Below, piece by piece: positions 45,619 to 55,065 of a stretch of 64,000 bases of DNA. Both the position numbers and the translations under genes were made by a program. Position 1 is the stretch's first letter, and each line of letters opens with the position of its first letter. Source of the stretch: Yoonia tamlensis (GTDB lineage Bacteria; Pseudomonadota; Alphaproteobacteria; Rhodobacterales; Rhodobacteraceae); contig NZ_FOYP01000002.1 of the NCBI RefSeq assembly GCF_900115105.1, positions 62,001 to 126,000 of the forward strand. The letters run 5' to 3'. Under the pieces are notes generated by a model that made no database searches, was not told the DNA's origin, and worked only from the letters and a program-made list of their open reading frames with translations.

Positions 45619-45645
45619 GGCCTTGGCAGTTTTTCCGCCAAGGCC
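45619..45645. terminator. Bidirectional terminator between rutR and preA
   Basis: GGCCTTGGC (45619-45627) and GCCAAGGCC (45637-45645) form a perfect 9-bp stem with a 9-base loop. The minus strand continues with TTTTTCGTTT, a good intrinsic terminator for preT-preA; it lies nine bases after the rutR stop, so it may end that gene too. Confidence 0.85.
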
Positions 45646-45656
45646 CAAATCAGTGT

Positions 45657-46961
45657 CTATTCCGCCGCAAAATTGGCAGGATTATTGGGGTGGGTAGTCC
45701 AGTTCCCATAATCCTTTTCGACGACCTTGCCTGTGCGCGGGTCAATTTCACCCGGCGTCATTGCTTCCATCGTGATGCAATTTTCGATCGGGCAAACGTC
45801 AACGCAAAGGTTACAGGCAACGCATTCTTCGTCGATCACGCTGAATGTGCGGTCGTCGGACATGGCGATGGCCTGATGGCTGGTGTCTTCGCAGGCCGCG
45901 TAGCATCGGCCGCATTTGATGCAATCATCCTGATTGATCTTGGCCTTGGCCACGTAGTTCAGGTTCAGATACTGCCAGTCGGTCACATTTGGGACGGCCA
46001 TACCGACAAAGTCGGATGTAGAGGTGTAGCCTTTTTCATCCATCCATTGTGACAACCCGCTGATCAGCTCTTCGACAATCTTGAAACCATAGGTCATCAC
46101 TGCCGTACAAACCTGCACGTTGCCGCAGCCCAGCGCCATGAATTCTGCAGCATCGCGCCATGTGGTGACACCGCCGATGCCGGAAATTGGCAGACCATGC
46201 GTGCCAGGATCGCGGGCGATCTCGGAAACCATGCTCATCGCAATCGGTTTTACGGCTGGGCCGCAATAGCCGCCATGCGTGCCTTTGCCATCAATCGTTG
46301 GCTGTGGCGCCATGATATCAAGATCAACGCTGGTGATGGAATTGATCGTGTTGATCAGGCTTACCGCATCCGCGCCGCCGTCTTTGGCCGCTTGGGCCGG
46401 TTTGCGCACGTCTGTGATGTTTGGCGTCAGTTTTACGATGACGGGTTTGTCATAATATTTCTTGCACCATTCGGTCACCATCTGAATATATTCAGGCACC
46501 TGACCAACAGCCGATCCCATGCCGCGTTCAGCCATGCCGTGCGGGCAGCCAAAGTTCAATTCAATCCCGTCAGCGCCGGTTGCGGCGACTTTCGGCAGGA
46601 TGGCTTTCCATGCTTCTTCTTCACAAGGCACCATGATCGACACGATGATCGCGCGGTCGGGATAATCGGCCTTAACACGCGTGATTTCGTCAAGGTTGGT
46701 TTGCAGATCGCGGTCGGTGATCAATTCGATATTGTTCAGACCCAGCAAACGCCGGTCGGCACCGTAAATCGCACCATAGCGCGGGCCGTTCACGTTGACC
46801 ACGGGTGGGCCTTCGGCCCCCAGTGTTTTCCAGACGACACCACCCCAACCTGCCTCGAAGGCGCGGCGGACGTTGTATTCTTTGTCTGTTGGCGGGGCAG
46901 AGGCCAGCCAGAACGGGTTTGGTGATTTAATGCCCAAAAATTCTGTTGTGAGATCAGCCAT
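45657..46961 (-). CDS. preA: NAD-dependent dihydropyrimidine dehydrogenase subunit PreA
   Basis: PreA reduces uracil or thymine to the dihydro form. The 434-residue product has a dihydroorotate-dehydrogenase-like FMN barrel (TEFLGIKSPNPFWLASAPPT; IELNFGCPHGMAERGMGSAV; VIVKLTPNITDVRKPAQAAK; SGIGGVTTWRDAAEFMALG) and a C-terminal pair of 4Fe-4S motifs, CIKCGRCYAACEDTSHQAI and CVACNLCVDVCPIENCITM. It lies one base after preT, forming one operon. Confidence 0.96.
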   Translation of the reverse strand: MADLTTEFLGIKSPNPFWLASAPPTDKEYNVRRAFEAGWGGVVWKTLGAEGPPVVNVNGPRYGAIYGADRRLLGLNNIELITDRDLQTNLDEITRVKADYPDRAIIVSIMVPCEEEAWKAILPKVAATGADGIELNFGCPHGMAERGMGSAVGQVPEYIQMVTEWCKKYYDKPVIVKLTPNITDVRKPAQAAKDGGADAVSLINTINSITSVDLDIMAPQPTIDGKGTHGGYCGPAVKPIAMSMVSEIARDPGTHGLPISGIGGVTTWRDAAEFMALGCGNVQVCTAVMTYGFKIVEELISGLSQWMDEKGYTSTSDFVGMAVPNVTDWQYLNLNYVAKAKINQDDCIKCGRCYAACEDTSHQAIAMSDDRTFSVIDEECVACNLCVDVCPIENCITMEAMTPGEIDPRTGKVVEKDYGNWTTHPNNPANFAAE

Positions 46962-46962
46962 C

Positions 46963-48297
46963 TTAGTTGCTCCCCATCAAGGTTGCATGAATATCCATCG
47001 CCGCATCGCGGCCTTCGGCAACTGCGGTCACCGTCAAATCATCGCCGCCCGAGGCACAATCGCCCCCGGCCCAGACACCCGCAACGCTTGTGCGCCCCGC
47101 GCCTGTCACGGCGATTTTGCGACCCGACAGTTCAAGACCTGCATCAGTCGTCAGGGTCTGACCGATAGCCTTGAACACCTGATCCGCTGGCAGCCGGATC
47201 ATTTCGCCTGTGCCTTTTAGGCCGGTGCCGTCGTCGCTTGTGTATTCCAATTCAATCTCGCGCACCGCGCCATTACCGTGCACGGCAACGGGCTGCACGT
47301 TGAACAAAAGCCGCACGCCTTTCGACGCGGCAAGGTCTTGCTCGAACGGGCTTGCGCTCATCGCGTCGCGGTCGCGGCGGTAGGCGATGGTCACGTTCAG
47401 CGCACCCAGCAGTTTTGACTGCACAGCGGCGTCAACGGCTGTCATCCCGCCACCGATAACCACGACATCGCGACCAACGGGCAGCTTGGTCAGATCGGTG
47501 GACTGGCGCAACGCCTTGATGAAATCAACGGCATCAATGACACCGTTCTTGTCTTCGCCTTCCGTGCGCAGCGCATTCACGCCGCCCAGACCAACCCCGA
47601 GGAACACCGCGTCATAGTCAGCCTGTAGCTGGGCCAGCGACAATTCTGCGCCCAACCGTTTGCCGTTTTCAACGGTGATACCGCCGATGCCCAGCAGCCA
47701 GTCAACTTCGCGGGCCGCGAAATCATCGGTCGATTTATAGGCCGCGATCCCGTATTCATTCAGGCCGCCGGATTTTGGCAGCGCATCAAACATCACAATA
47801 TCATGGCCCTGCATCGCCAGACGGTGCGCGCAGGCAAGCCCCGCAGGCCCTGCACCAACCACAGCAACAGTTTTGCCGGTGCTGGCCGCGCGATTGTAAG
47901 GGTGGCTTTGCTTTGCCATCAAAATATCGGTCGCATGGCGCTGGAGGCGGCCAATCTCAACCGGTTTGCCTTCGGCGGCTTCGCGCACGCAGGCCTGTTC
48001 ACACAATTCTTCGGTCGGGCAGACGCGGGCGCACATGCCGCCCAGAATATTCTGGTCAAAGATCGTTTTCGCCGCAGCCTCGGGGGTGCCGGTGCTGATC
48101 TGGCGGATAAACAAGGGGATATCAATCGACGTCGGGCAGGCCGTCATGCAGGGCGCATCATGGCAAAAATAGCAGCGGTCTGCGGCAACGGATGCTTCGT
48201 GCGGCGCGAGAGGTTCATGCAAATCGGCGAAATGCGTTTTCACGGTCTCGGAGGGTAGCCGCGCTGCGGCGATACCGGGGGTCATCGGGCTGGACAT
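46963..48297 (-). CDS. preT: NAD-dependent dihydropyrimidine dehydrogenase subunit PreT
   Basis: PreT passes electrons from NAD(P)H through FAD and Fe-S clusters to PreA. The 444-residue product has N-terminal Cys clusters (CYFCHDAPCMTACPTSIDIP; MCARVCPTEELCEQACVREA), the FAD loop VAVVGAGPAGLACAHRLAMQ and the NAD loop VVVIGGGMTAVDAAVQSKLL. I start at 48297 because AGGAAG lies about 10 bases upstream; the frame runs 39 codons further but would cross the putative RutR site. It is the first gene of the preTA operon. Confidence 0.95.
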   Translation of the reverse strand: MSSPMTPGIAAARLPSETVKTHFADLHEPLAPHEASVAADRCYFCHDAPCMTACPTSIDIPLFIRQISTGTPEAAAKTIFDQNILGGMCARVCPTEELCEQACVREAAEGKPVEIGRLQRHATDILMAKQSHPYNRAASTGKTVAVVGAGPAGLACAHRLAMQGHDIVMFDALPKSGGLNEYGIAAYKSTDDFAAREVDWLLGIGGITVENGKRLGAELSLAQLQADYDAVFLGVGLGGVNALRTEGEDKNGVIDAVDFIKALRQSTDLTKLPVGRDVVVIGGGMTAVDAAVQSKLLGALNVTIAYRRDRDAMSASPFEQDLAASKGVRLLFNVQPVAVHGNGAVREIELEYTSDDGTGLKGTGEMIRLPADQVFKAIGQTLTTDAGLELSGRKIAVTGAGRTSVAGVWAGGDCASGGDDLTVTAVAEGRDAAMDIHATLMGSN

Positions 48298-48627
48298 TTT
48301 GGCTTCCTGTCGTGGCTTCTGGGGACAGCTTGGCACAGGTTTATTTTTTATCAAATGGTAAATTTTTGGCTTGAACAAAAAATCTGCGTTGGGCCGGGTG
48401 CGCACACGATACAAATTCCGAATATTTTCGTTCTATTACAACAGTTTAACAAAAATTCATTGCTCCTTGTTGCTGGTCCGCCCGCCAAACACCAGCGAAT
48501 GTATTGGGTAAAAATTAGGCGCTATGTCATGAATTTCAGCAAAAACCAGACGAATCCGCGCGCAGATTGCGCAGCTGCACATGGCCATGGGCTTGCGATT
48601 ATCGGGCGACTGCGGCACGACTGGCAC
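48298..48627. other. Divergent promoter region between preT and the epimerase-like gene
   Basis: This 330-base spacer holds the putative second RutR site (48347-48362) near preT and an AT-rich stretch (about 48341-48460) that must carry both promoters. No convincing additional gene is visible: an upstream extension of the epimerase frame exists but lacks family similarity. Confidence 0.6.
48347..48362. promoter_or_regulatory. Candidate degenerate RutR operator upstream of preT
   Basis: TTTATCAAATGGTAAA is an inverted repeat with one mismatch between arms; read on the minus strand it is TTTACCATTTGATAAA, matching 11 of the 14 fixed bases of TTGACCANNTGGTCAA. It begins 50 bases before the preT ATG, a usual repressor position. 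Confidence 0.55.
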
Positions 48628-49476
48628 ATGGGATATACAGTTCTGACATTCGGGTACGGCTATAGCGCGCAGGCGCTCGGGCGGGTGTTGCTGCCACAGG
48701 GGCATAAGATGCTTGGCACGACCCGTGGTGCGCCCGCACCTGCGGATGGTGCGCAAATTGTGCAATGGCCAGATGCGGATATGACAGAAAGCCTGGATCG
48801 GGCGACGCATCTTTTGGTATCAATCGCCCCCGATGCCGAAGGTGATCCGGTGCTTGCCGCGCTGCGGGCCGAAATCATCGCCCGTGCACATCGGTTCAAA
48901 TGGGTTGGCTACCTGTCCACCACTGGCGTTTATGGCGATCATGGTGGCGGTTGGGTCGATGAAACCACCCCGCTGACACCCGCGACCAAACGCGGAATCG
49001 CGCGGGTCAAAGCCGAGGCCGCATGGGCCGCAATCCCCGACCTGCCACTGCATATTTTCCGCCTTGCGGGGATCTATGGCCCCGGACGTGGCCCCTTTGC
49101 CAAAGTCCGCAATGGCACTGCGCGGCGTATTATCAAAAAGAACCAAGTCTTTAGCCGCACCCATGTTGATGACATCGCCCAAGTTCTGGCCGCCTCAATG
49201 GCGCAGCCCAATCCCGGCGCTGTCTATAACGTCTGCGACGATGACCCCGCCCCGCCCGAGGATGTGATCGGCTATGCGGCGGAACTGCTGGGCCTGCCAA
49301 TGCCCCCTGCAGTCGATTTTGCGACCGCTGATCTGACCCCTATGGCACGCAGTTTTTACGCCGAAAGTAAAAAAGTGCGCAACGACAGGATCAAATCGGA
49401 ACTGGGGGTGAAACTGCTTTACCCTGATTACCGTTCTGGGCTTAAGGCGCTTCTGGCGCAGGAAAAATCCGCCTGA
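48628..49476 (+). CDS. NAD-dependent epimerase/SDR-like protein (YeeZ type)
   Basis: The 282-residue protein is an extended short-chain dehydrogenase of the YeeZ-like group: the dinucleotide loop VLTFGYGYSAQALGRVLLPQ, WVGYLSTTGVYGDHGGGWVD (active-site Ser and Tyr region) and LHIFRLAGIYGPGRGPF. The substrate is unknown. I start at the ATG at 48628, where family similarity begins; the longer frame to 48355 has no similarity and crosses the preT control region. Its end overlaps the convergent membrane-protein gene by 35 bases. Confidence 0.82.
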   Translation: MGYTVLTFGYGYSAQALGRVLLPQGHKMLGTTRGAPAPADGAQIVQWPDADMTESLDRATHLLVSIAPDAEGDPVLAALRAEIIARAHRFKWVGYLSTTGVYGDHGGGWVDETTPLTPATKRGIARVKAEAAWAAIPDLPLHIFRLAGIYGPGRGPFAKVRNGTARRIIKKNQVFSRTHVDDIAQVLAASMAQPNPGAVYNVCDDDPAPPEDVIGYAAELLGLPMPPAVDFATADLTPMARSFYAESKKVRNDRIKSELGVKLLYPDYRSGLKALLAQEKSA

Positions 49477-50095
49477 TACCCCAAGCGATTGCGGCAAACA
49501 ACAACAGCAAAATCACGGCAATCGCGATGTTTGATCCGTAAAAGACCATCCGTTGTGGCAATTCAAGATCGTTCAGGAAACGGTAGGGCAGCCCGCTTGT
49601 CACTGTGCCAACGGGCGTTGCGTTTGTAGGGCTGACCACCAGTTCGGTCCACAAAACATAGGTGCCAATCACGCCAACCAACCACGCGAATGCCGCGCCA
49701 AGCCGCCGATAGCTGCGGTGGATAAAGATCGTGTCGATCAATTGCAAAAGCGGCCCGAACAGATGCAGATACAGTTCCAGATGCCATGCCATCAATTGCC
49801 CGTCGCTGGTCACCGACGTTGGATCACCAAAATAGAGCCGCCAGAACAAAAACACGACCATCGCATTGATCACCGCTGTCATGCACACAAACCCGTCCCA
49901 ACGGCTTTCACTGCGCCCTTCCTGAATGGCCATCATCCGGCTGGCCGCAAAAAACGATGCAAACAGCGCCCAAACGGTGAGATAGCGCGCAGGTCCGCCA
50001 AATCCGTCATAGCCGCCAAAGACAAGCGTCCGCAGGACATAGCCCCCCGCCAGCAAAAAGACCGCCCAACGGTAGATGTGAATAAAACCTGCCAT
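49442..50095 (-). CDS. Membrane protein resembling the FAR-17a/AIG1 (Pr6Pr) group
   Basis: The 217-residue protein has about six hydrophobic segments. Segments such as YLHLFGPLLQLIDTIFI and VIGTYVLWTELVVSP followed by PYRFLND resemble FAR-17a/AIG1-like membrane proteins, whose animal members hydrolyse fatty-acid esters of hydroxy fatty acids. I cannot confirm catalytic residues, so the family call is tentative. It overlaps the epimerase gene tail to tail. It is divergent from the ion-channel gene, which starts 185 bases away. Confidence 0.6.
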   Translation of the reverse strand: MAGFIHIYRWAVFLLAGGYVLRTLVFGGYDGFGGPARYLTVWALFASFFAASRMMAIQEGRSESRWDGFVCMTAVINAMVVFLFWRLYFGDPTSVTSDGQLMAWHLELYLHLFGPLLQLIDTIFIHRSYRRLGAAFAWLVGVIGTYVLWTELVVSPTNATPVGTVTSGLPYRFLNDLELPQRMVFYGSNIAIAVILLLLFAAIAWGIRRIFPAPEAP

Positions 50096-50280
50096 TGCAA
50101 TTCCTCCCGCGCGGACGGTGCGATGATCCGCGCGCCATGGCTATCATGACGTTGCGTCGGCACGGGTTTGGACAAACCGCGCCGGATTGGCATGATTTCG
50201 CACAAAGATCGGTGACGCCCCTTGTCGCGCCCAACCAAAGACCGCATATCAGCCCTGATTTTGCACCCAAAGGACCGACC

Positions 50281-51057
50281 ATGACTTTGCGCCAAAGAAC
50301 CGCAGCTTTGCTAAACATGCCTTTGACGCGCAACCTGATCGTCGGGGTGATTGTGTTTAACGCGGTAATCCTCGGGTTGGAAACCTCTGGTCAGGTAATG
50401 ACGCGCTTTGGCGGGTTCATTACATTTCTTGACCGCCTGTGCCTGAGCATCTTTGTGATTGAACTATCAGCCAAATTGTTTGCCCATGGGCACCGGTTTT
50501 TCCGTGGTGGCTGGAATATCTTTGATTTTGCGATTGTTGGCGTGTCGCTGGTCCCTGGTGGTGGCGGCATGTCGGTATTGCGCGCGCTGCGCATCTTGCG
50601 GGTACTGCGGGTTATTTCGGTGGTGCCATCCCTGCGCCGCGTGGTCGAAGGGTTCATCACCGCGTTGCCGGGCATGGGGTCCGTGTTTTTGCTGATGGGT
50701 ATCGTGTTTTATATCGGCGCCGTCATGGCCACAAAACTGTTCGGCGACAGTTTTCCCCACTGGTTTGGTGACCTTGGCCAATCGGCCTATACGCTGTTCC
50801 AGATCATGACGCTTGAAAGCTGGTCGATGGGGATCGTGCGCCCTATCATGGAGGTCTACCCCTTTGCTTGGGCGTTCTTTGTGCCTTTCATCATGGTGAC
50901 AACATTTGCCGTTGTGAACCTTTTGGTCGGCCTAATTGTCAATTCCATGCAAGACGCCCATGCCGCAGAAGACCACGCCGCAACGGACGCCCACCGCGAC
51001 GAGGTCATGGCAAAGCTGGTCGCAATTGAAAAGCGGCTGGAGCAGTTGGGAAAATAG
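50281..51057 (+). CDS. Voltage-gated sodium channel, NavAb/NaChBac type
   Basis: The 258-residue protein is a single-domain channel that should assemble as a tetramer. Membrane segments S1-S4 lie at about 17-125, with S4 carrying arginines at every third residue (R101, R104, R107, R110; LRALRILRVLR). The pore has the selectivity filter TLESWSM at residues 177-183, identical to NavAb, then S6 (about 196-222) and a C-terminal helical coil (about 230-258). AAAGGA precedes the ATG at 50281; the longer frame to 50095 has no similarity. It is a single gene facing dxs. Confidence 0.92.
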   Translation: MTLRQRTAALLNMPLTRNLIVGVIVFNAVILGLETSGQVMTRFGGFITFLDRLCLSIFVIELSAKLFAHGHRFFRGGWNIFDFAIVGVSLVPGGGGMSVLRALRILRVLRVISVVPSLRRVVEGFITALPGMGSVFLLMGIVFYIGAVMATKLFGDSFPHWFGDLGQSAYTLFQIMTLESWSMGIVRPIMEVYPFAWAFFVPFIMVTTFAVVNLLVGLIVNSMQDAHAAEDHAATDAHRDEVMAKLVAIEKRLEQLGK

Positions 51058-51063
51058 CTGGCG

Positions 51064-52977
51064 CTAGGCCCGCTTTTCCAATGTCGCCACGCCCAGAACA
51101 TCCAGCACCTTCGCTTCGATATCCGCAGCGTTCAGTCCGGCCATGTCATACATCGCACGCGGACTGGCCTGATCGATGAAGGTATCAGGCAGCACCATGG
51201 ACCGGAATTTCAGACCGTGGTCAAACACACCTTCGTCCGACAAAAGCTGTGCCACATGTGACCCGAAACCGCCGACACTGCCTTCTTCGATGCAGATCAG
51301 CGCCTCGTGATCGGCAGCAAGTTTCAGGATCATGTCCTTGTCCAGCGGTTTGGCAAAACGCGCATCGGCAACGGTGGGTGTGATCCCTTTGGCTGACAGG
51401 GCCTCGCAGGCGGCGGTGACCTCTTGCAGACGGGTGCCAAATGACAGGATCGCAACGCGCGACCCGTTTGCGATCATCCGACCTTTGCCGATCTCCAACA
51501 GTTCCGGATTTTGTGGCATCTCGACGCCGACACCTTCACCGCGTGGGAAACGGAACGCGATGGGGCCGTCATCATAGGCAGCGGCGGTGGCAACCATACG
51601 CACCAATTCAGCCTCGTCCGCGGCGGCCATCACGACCATGCCCGGCAGGTTCGCCAGAAACGCCACATCAAACGCGCCTGCATGGGTCGCGCCATCCGCG
51701 CCAACAAGCCCCGCGCGATCAATCGCAAAGCGCACGGGCAGGCGTTGGATCGCCACATCATGCACAACCTGATCGTAACCACGTTGCAGGAATGTTGAAT
51801 AAAGCGCGCAAAACGGACGCATCCCGCCAGCGGCAAGCCCTGCGCTAAATGTCACTGCGTGTTGTTCGGCAATACCCACGTCAAAGCAACGGCTGGCATA
51901 GCGTTTCATAAACCGGTCAAGCCCCGTGCCATCGGGCATCGCGGCGGTAATCGCGCAAATCTTGGGGTCGTCCGCCGCGAGTTTCATCAGCGTATCAGCA
52001 AAAACAGATGTATATGATGGCGCATTGCTGGGCGATTTTTTCTGTTCGCCCGTGATGACATCAAACTTGGCGCGCGCATGGCCTTTGTCATCGGCACCTT
52101 CTGCGGGCGCGTATCCCTTGCCTTTTTTGGTGATCGCATGGATCAGAATCGGGCCGTCAGCGCGGTCTTTGACGGTGCGCAGCACGGACAAAAGCTGTTC
52201 CATGTCGTGGCCATCAATCGGGCCAAGGTAGGAAAAACCAAGCTCTTCGAACAGTGTCCCGCCAACGGTCATATGTTTCAGCATATCCTTGGCGCGCTTG
52301 GCCCCTTCGCGCAGCGGTTCAGGAAGCAGCGACACTGCGCCCTTGGCGGCGGCCTTAAATTCTTGGAACGGCTCGCCCGCGTAAAGTCGCGACAGATAAG
52401 ACGACATCGCACCCGTCGGCGGTGCAATCGACATTTCATTGTCGTTCAGGATCACAATCAACCGCTTGCCCAGATGGCCCGCGTTATTAAGCGCCTCGTA
52501 GGCCATGCCAGCAGACATCGCGCCGTCACCGATTACGGCAATCGCATCGCCACCTTCGCCACCCAGATCACGCGCGACAGCAAAACCAAGTGCTGCCGAA
52601 ATCGACGTGCTGGAATGGGCCGCACCGAACGGATCATAGGGGCTTTCGGATCGTTTGGTGAACCCCGATAGCCCGCCTTCGGTGCGCAATGTGCGGATAC
52701 GGTCGCGCCGTCCAGTCAGGATTTTATGCGGATAGCATTGGTGGGATACGTCCCAGATAATCTTGTCTTTGGGGGCATCGAACACCGCATGCAGTGCCAC
52801 AGTCATTTCCACGACGCCCAGCCCCGCGCCCAGATGCCCGCCCGTCACTGACACAGCGGCAATGGTTTCGGCCCGCAGATCATCTGCCAGTTGGCGCAAT
52901 TCGGCGTCCGACAGGTGCTTCATATCGGCAGGCGTCTTCACACGGTCCAAGACAGGGGTAAGTGGCTGGCTGGTCAT
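51064..52977 (-). CDS. dxs: 1-deoxy-D-xylulose-5-phosphate synthase
   Basis: Dxs condenses pyruvate and glyceraldehyde 3-phosphate, the first committed step of the MEP pathway. The 637-residue product has the thiamine-diphosphate motif [18 protein letters not shown] then [20 protein letters not shown], the transketolase-type centre [20 protein letters not shown], and the C-terminal domain. Length is normal. It follows ispA by 11 bases, in the order HDAC-like, xseB, ispA, dxs, which is frequent in alphaproteobacteria. Confidence 0.97.
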   Translation of the reverse strand: MTSQPLTPVLDRVKTPADMKHLSDAELRQLADDLRAETIAAVSVTGGHLGAGLGVVEMTVALHAVFDAPKDKIIWDVSHQCYPHKILTGRRDRIRTLRTEGGLSGFTKRSESPYDPFGAAHSSTSISAALGFAVARDLGGEGGDAIAVIGDGAMSAGMAYEALNNAGHLGKRLIVILNDNEMSIAPPTGAMSSYLSRLYAGEPFQEFKAAAKGAVSLLPEPLREGAKRAKDMLKHMTVGGTLFEELGFSYLGPIDGHDMEQLLSVLRTVKDRADGPILIHAITKKGKGYAPAEGADDKGHARAKFDVITGEQKKSPSNAPSYTSVFADTLMKLAADDPKICAITAAMPDGTGLDRFMKRYASRCFDVGIAEQHAVTFSAGLAAGGMRPFCALYSTFLQRGYDQVVHDVAIQRLPVRFAIDRAGLVGADGATHAGAFDVAFLANLPGMVVMAAADEAELVRMVATAAAYDDGPIAFRFPRGEGVGVEMPQNPELLEIGKGRMIANGSRVAILSFGTRLQEVTAACEALSAKGITPTVADARFAKPLDKDMILKLAADHEALICIEEGSVGGFGSHVAQLLSDEGVFDHGLKFRSMVLPDTFIDQASPRAMYDMAGLNAADIEAKVLDVLGVATLEKRA

Positions 52978-52988
52978 CGTCGCTACCT

Positions 52989-53852
52989 CTAGTGCGTCCG
53001 CGCAATCACGAAACGCGCGGCTTCTTTTAACGTCTCGGCGTCGTCGCCGTAAGGTGATAACGCATCGCAGGCCTCTTGTACCAGATAATGTGCGCGGCGT
53101 TTCGCCCCATCAAGACCCAGCAGCGATACAAACGTGGCTTTGCCCGCAGCGGCGTCTTTGCCGACAGCCTTGCCCATAGTGGCAGCGTCACCCGTCACGT
53201 CAAGAATGTCATCGGCAATCTGGAACGCAAGGCCCAGCGCATCGCCGTAAGCCTTCAGCGCCGATGTCTCTGCCTGTGCAATCCGTGCGCCCGCCATCGC
53301 CGCCCAGTTGATCAACGCGCCCGTTTTTCCGGCTTGCAAAGCGGTGATTTCATCAAGCGTCAGCGGGGTCGCGGCTGTTTCGGCGGCAATATCAGCCGCC
53401 TGTCCGCCGACCATGCCGCGCAGGCCGGATGCCTGTGCAAGTGTCTGTGCAAGACAGATCCGCGCTTCAGCGGTGGCATCAACATGCAAGACACAATCAA
53501 ACGCCATCGCCTGTAAGGCGTCACCCACTAGTACGGCGGTGGCCTCATCCCATTTCACATGCACAGTCGGCTGACCGCGACGCAGATCGTCGTCATCCAT
53601 GCAGGGTAAATCATCATGGACCAGCGAATAGGCGTGCATGCATTCAATCGCAGCGGCAGCGGGCAATGCGGTGGTCAGCCCATGCAGTCGCGCCGATTCC
53701 AGCACCAGAAACGCGCGCATCGCCTTGCCGCCTTGGGTCGCATAAATCATGCCCTGTGCGATGCTGCCGGTCTGGCCTGCCAGTGCCTGCGCAATATATG
53801 CTTGGGCCTGTGCCGCGGCCTCGTTCAGCGCGTTCTGAAACGTCTCAGTCAT
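52989..53852 (-). CDS. ispA: Farnesyl diphosphate synthase (polyprenyl synthetase)
   Basis: IspA builds geranyl and farnesyl diphosphate from C5 units. The 287-residue product has the first aspartate-rich motif in [20 protein letters not shown] and the second in [15 protein letters not shown], plus the [20 protein letters not shown] opening with its K-x-x-R. I start at the ATG at 53852, which overlaps the xseB stop by eight bases; an in-frame start at 53891 would reach deeper into xseB. Confidence 0.95.
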   Translation of the reverse strand: MTETFQNALNEAAAQAQAYIAQALAGQTGSIAQGMIYATQGGKAMRAFLVLESARLHGLTTALPAAAAIECMHAYSLVHDDLPCMDDDDLRRGQPTVHVKWDEATAVLVGDALQAMAFDCVLHVDATAEARICLAQTLAQASGLRGMVGGQAADIAAETAATPLTLDEITALQAGKTGALINWAAMAGARIAQAETSALKAYGDALGLAFQIADDILDVTGDAATMGKAVGKDAAAGKATFVSLLGLDGAKRRAHYLVQEACDALSPYGDDAETLKEAARFVIARTH

Positions 53853-54081
53853 CCAGCGGCGCGGTCCCTTTTGGGGCACCGTTTTCGCCAAATGTGATCT
53901 TGGCGACCTTTTCTTCGGCCTCTTTCAACTGCGCCTCGCAACGCGCCTTTAGCTGTGCACCGCGATCATAAAGCGCAATGGACTGGTCCAGCGCGACTTC
54001 GCCGCGCTCAAGCTGGCCGACAACGGCCTCCAGCTCTTTCATCGCGTCTTCAAAGCTCATTTCTTCGACTGGCGTGCTCAT
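53845..54081 (-). CDS. xseB: Exodeoxyribonuclease VII small subunit
   Basis: XseB pairs with XseA to form ExoVII, which degrades single-stranded DNA. The 78-residue product has the family's helical core (SFEDAMKELEAVVGQLERGE, VALDQSIALYDRGAQLKARC, EAQLKEAEEKVAKI). It overlaps the HDAC-like gene by four bases upstream and ispA by eight bases downstream. xseA is not in the window. Confidence 0.95.
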   Translation of the reverse strand: MSTPVEEMSFEDAMKELEAVVGQLERGEVALDQSIALYDRGAQLKARCEAQLKEAEEKVAKITFGENGAPKGTAPLDD

Positions 54082-55001
54082 CGGCCTCTTTCCTCTAATA
54101 CAGCAACGTGGGCACGCGCGGCGTCACCCAATGCCCTTAGGTCATAGCCACCTTCCAGCATAGACACAACGCGCCCGCCGCAATGTTCATCTGCAATATC
54201 GCACAGACGGGCCGTCACCCATGCAAAGTCCGCACTACGCAGCTTCATCCCCGCCAATGGATCATCTTCATGTGCATCAAATCCGGCGGAAATCAGCAGA
54301 AGTTGCGGAGAAAACGCCGCGACCCGTGGAAACACCTGCTTTTCCATCGCCGCGCGGAATACATCTGATCCGGTGCCATCAGGCAAGGGCACGTTCAACA
54401 CGTTACCAACGCCCGTTTCATGCGCCGCCCCCGTGCCCGGATACAGCGGCGACTGGTGGGTCGAACAAAACAGAATACGCGGGTCATCTTCGACCAGATC
54501 TTGGGTGCCATTGCCGTGATGCACATCAAAATCAACAATCGCCACACGGTCCAACCCGTGATGGTCCAGCGCATATTTCGCAGCAATCGCGATATTGCCA
54601 AAGAAACAGAACCCCATGGCTGTTTCACGTTCGGCATGGTGGCCCGGCGGGCGTGTCGCAGCAAAAGCATTGGCGGCATCCCCCGCCATCACCATATCAA
54701 CCGCGCGCACACCGGCACCGGCCGCGCGGAAGGCTGCCTGCAATGTGCCGACAGACATATGGGTATCGGCGTCCAGCGACCGCCATCCGCTTTCGGGCGC
54801 CGCGCGCCTGATCGCATCAACATGCGCCTTTGGATGGGCGCGCAGCAGGTCATCTTCTGCGACCAACGGGGCTTTGACGCGATTCAAGTCCAAATCCGCT
54901 AGCGCGCCCAAAACGGCGTCCAGCCGCGCCACCTGTTCAGGATGGCCAGGGGGAGTTACATGATCATAACAGGCATCATGGGTTATCAATGCGGTGGCCA
55001 T
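54078..55001 (-). CDS. Histone deacetylase-family protein (AcuC/HDAC-like)
   Basis: The 307-residue product is a zinc-dependent deacetylase of the arginase-HDAC fold: RPPGHHAERETAMGFCFFGN, the His-Asp pair and metal ligands in VAIVDFDVHHGNGTQDLVED, and LLISAGFDAHEDDPLAGMKL. Bacterial members act on acetylated polyamines or acetyl-lysine proteins; the substrate here is unknown. It is the first gene of the operon with xseB, ispA and dxs, an arrangement common in alphaproteobacteria. Confidence 0.92.
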   Translation of the reverse strand: MATALITHDACYDHVTPPGHPEQVARLDAVLGALADLDLNRVKAPLVAEDDLLRAHPKAHVDAIRRAAPESGWRSLDADTHMSVGTLQAAFRAAGAGVRAVDMVMAGDAANAFAATRPPGHHAERETAMGFCFFGNIAIAAKYALDHHGLDRVAIVDFDVHHGNGTQDLVEDDPRILFCSTHQSPLYPGTGAAHETGVGNVLNVPLPDGTGSDVFRAAMEKQVFPRVAAFSPQLLLISAGFDAHEDDPLAGMKLRSADFAWVTARLCDIADEHCGGRVVSMLEGGYDLRALGDAARAHVAVLEERGR

Positions 55002-55035
55002 TTTCGCCCCTACTTCTTTTTTCCCTCAAATACTC

Positions 55036-55048
55036 CCGCCGGAGGCGG
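55036..55048 (-). terminator. Short GC hairpin of the Rhodobacteraceae CCGCCTCCGGCGG type after petR
   Basis: On the minus strand CCGCC-TCC-GGCGG is followed by GAGTATTTGAGGGAAAAAAG. I recall this CCTCCGGCGGGAGTATTT motif as a frequent intergenic element in Rhodobacteraceae genomes. It begins 18 bases after the petR stop and probably ends petPR transcription. The T-tract is weak. Confidence 0.55.
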
Positions 55049-55065
55049 CGCAACCTCCCGGCTAC

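Noticed and set aside
48355..48627. Upstream extension of the epimerase-like frame
   Set aside because: It crosses the preT control region and shows no family similarity; the dinucleotide-binding fold starts right after the ATG at 48628.
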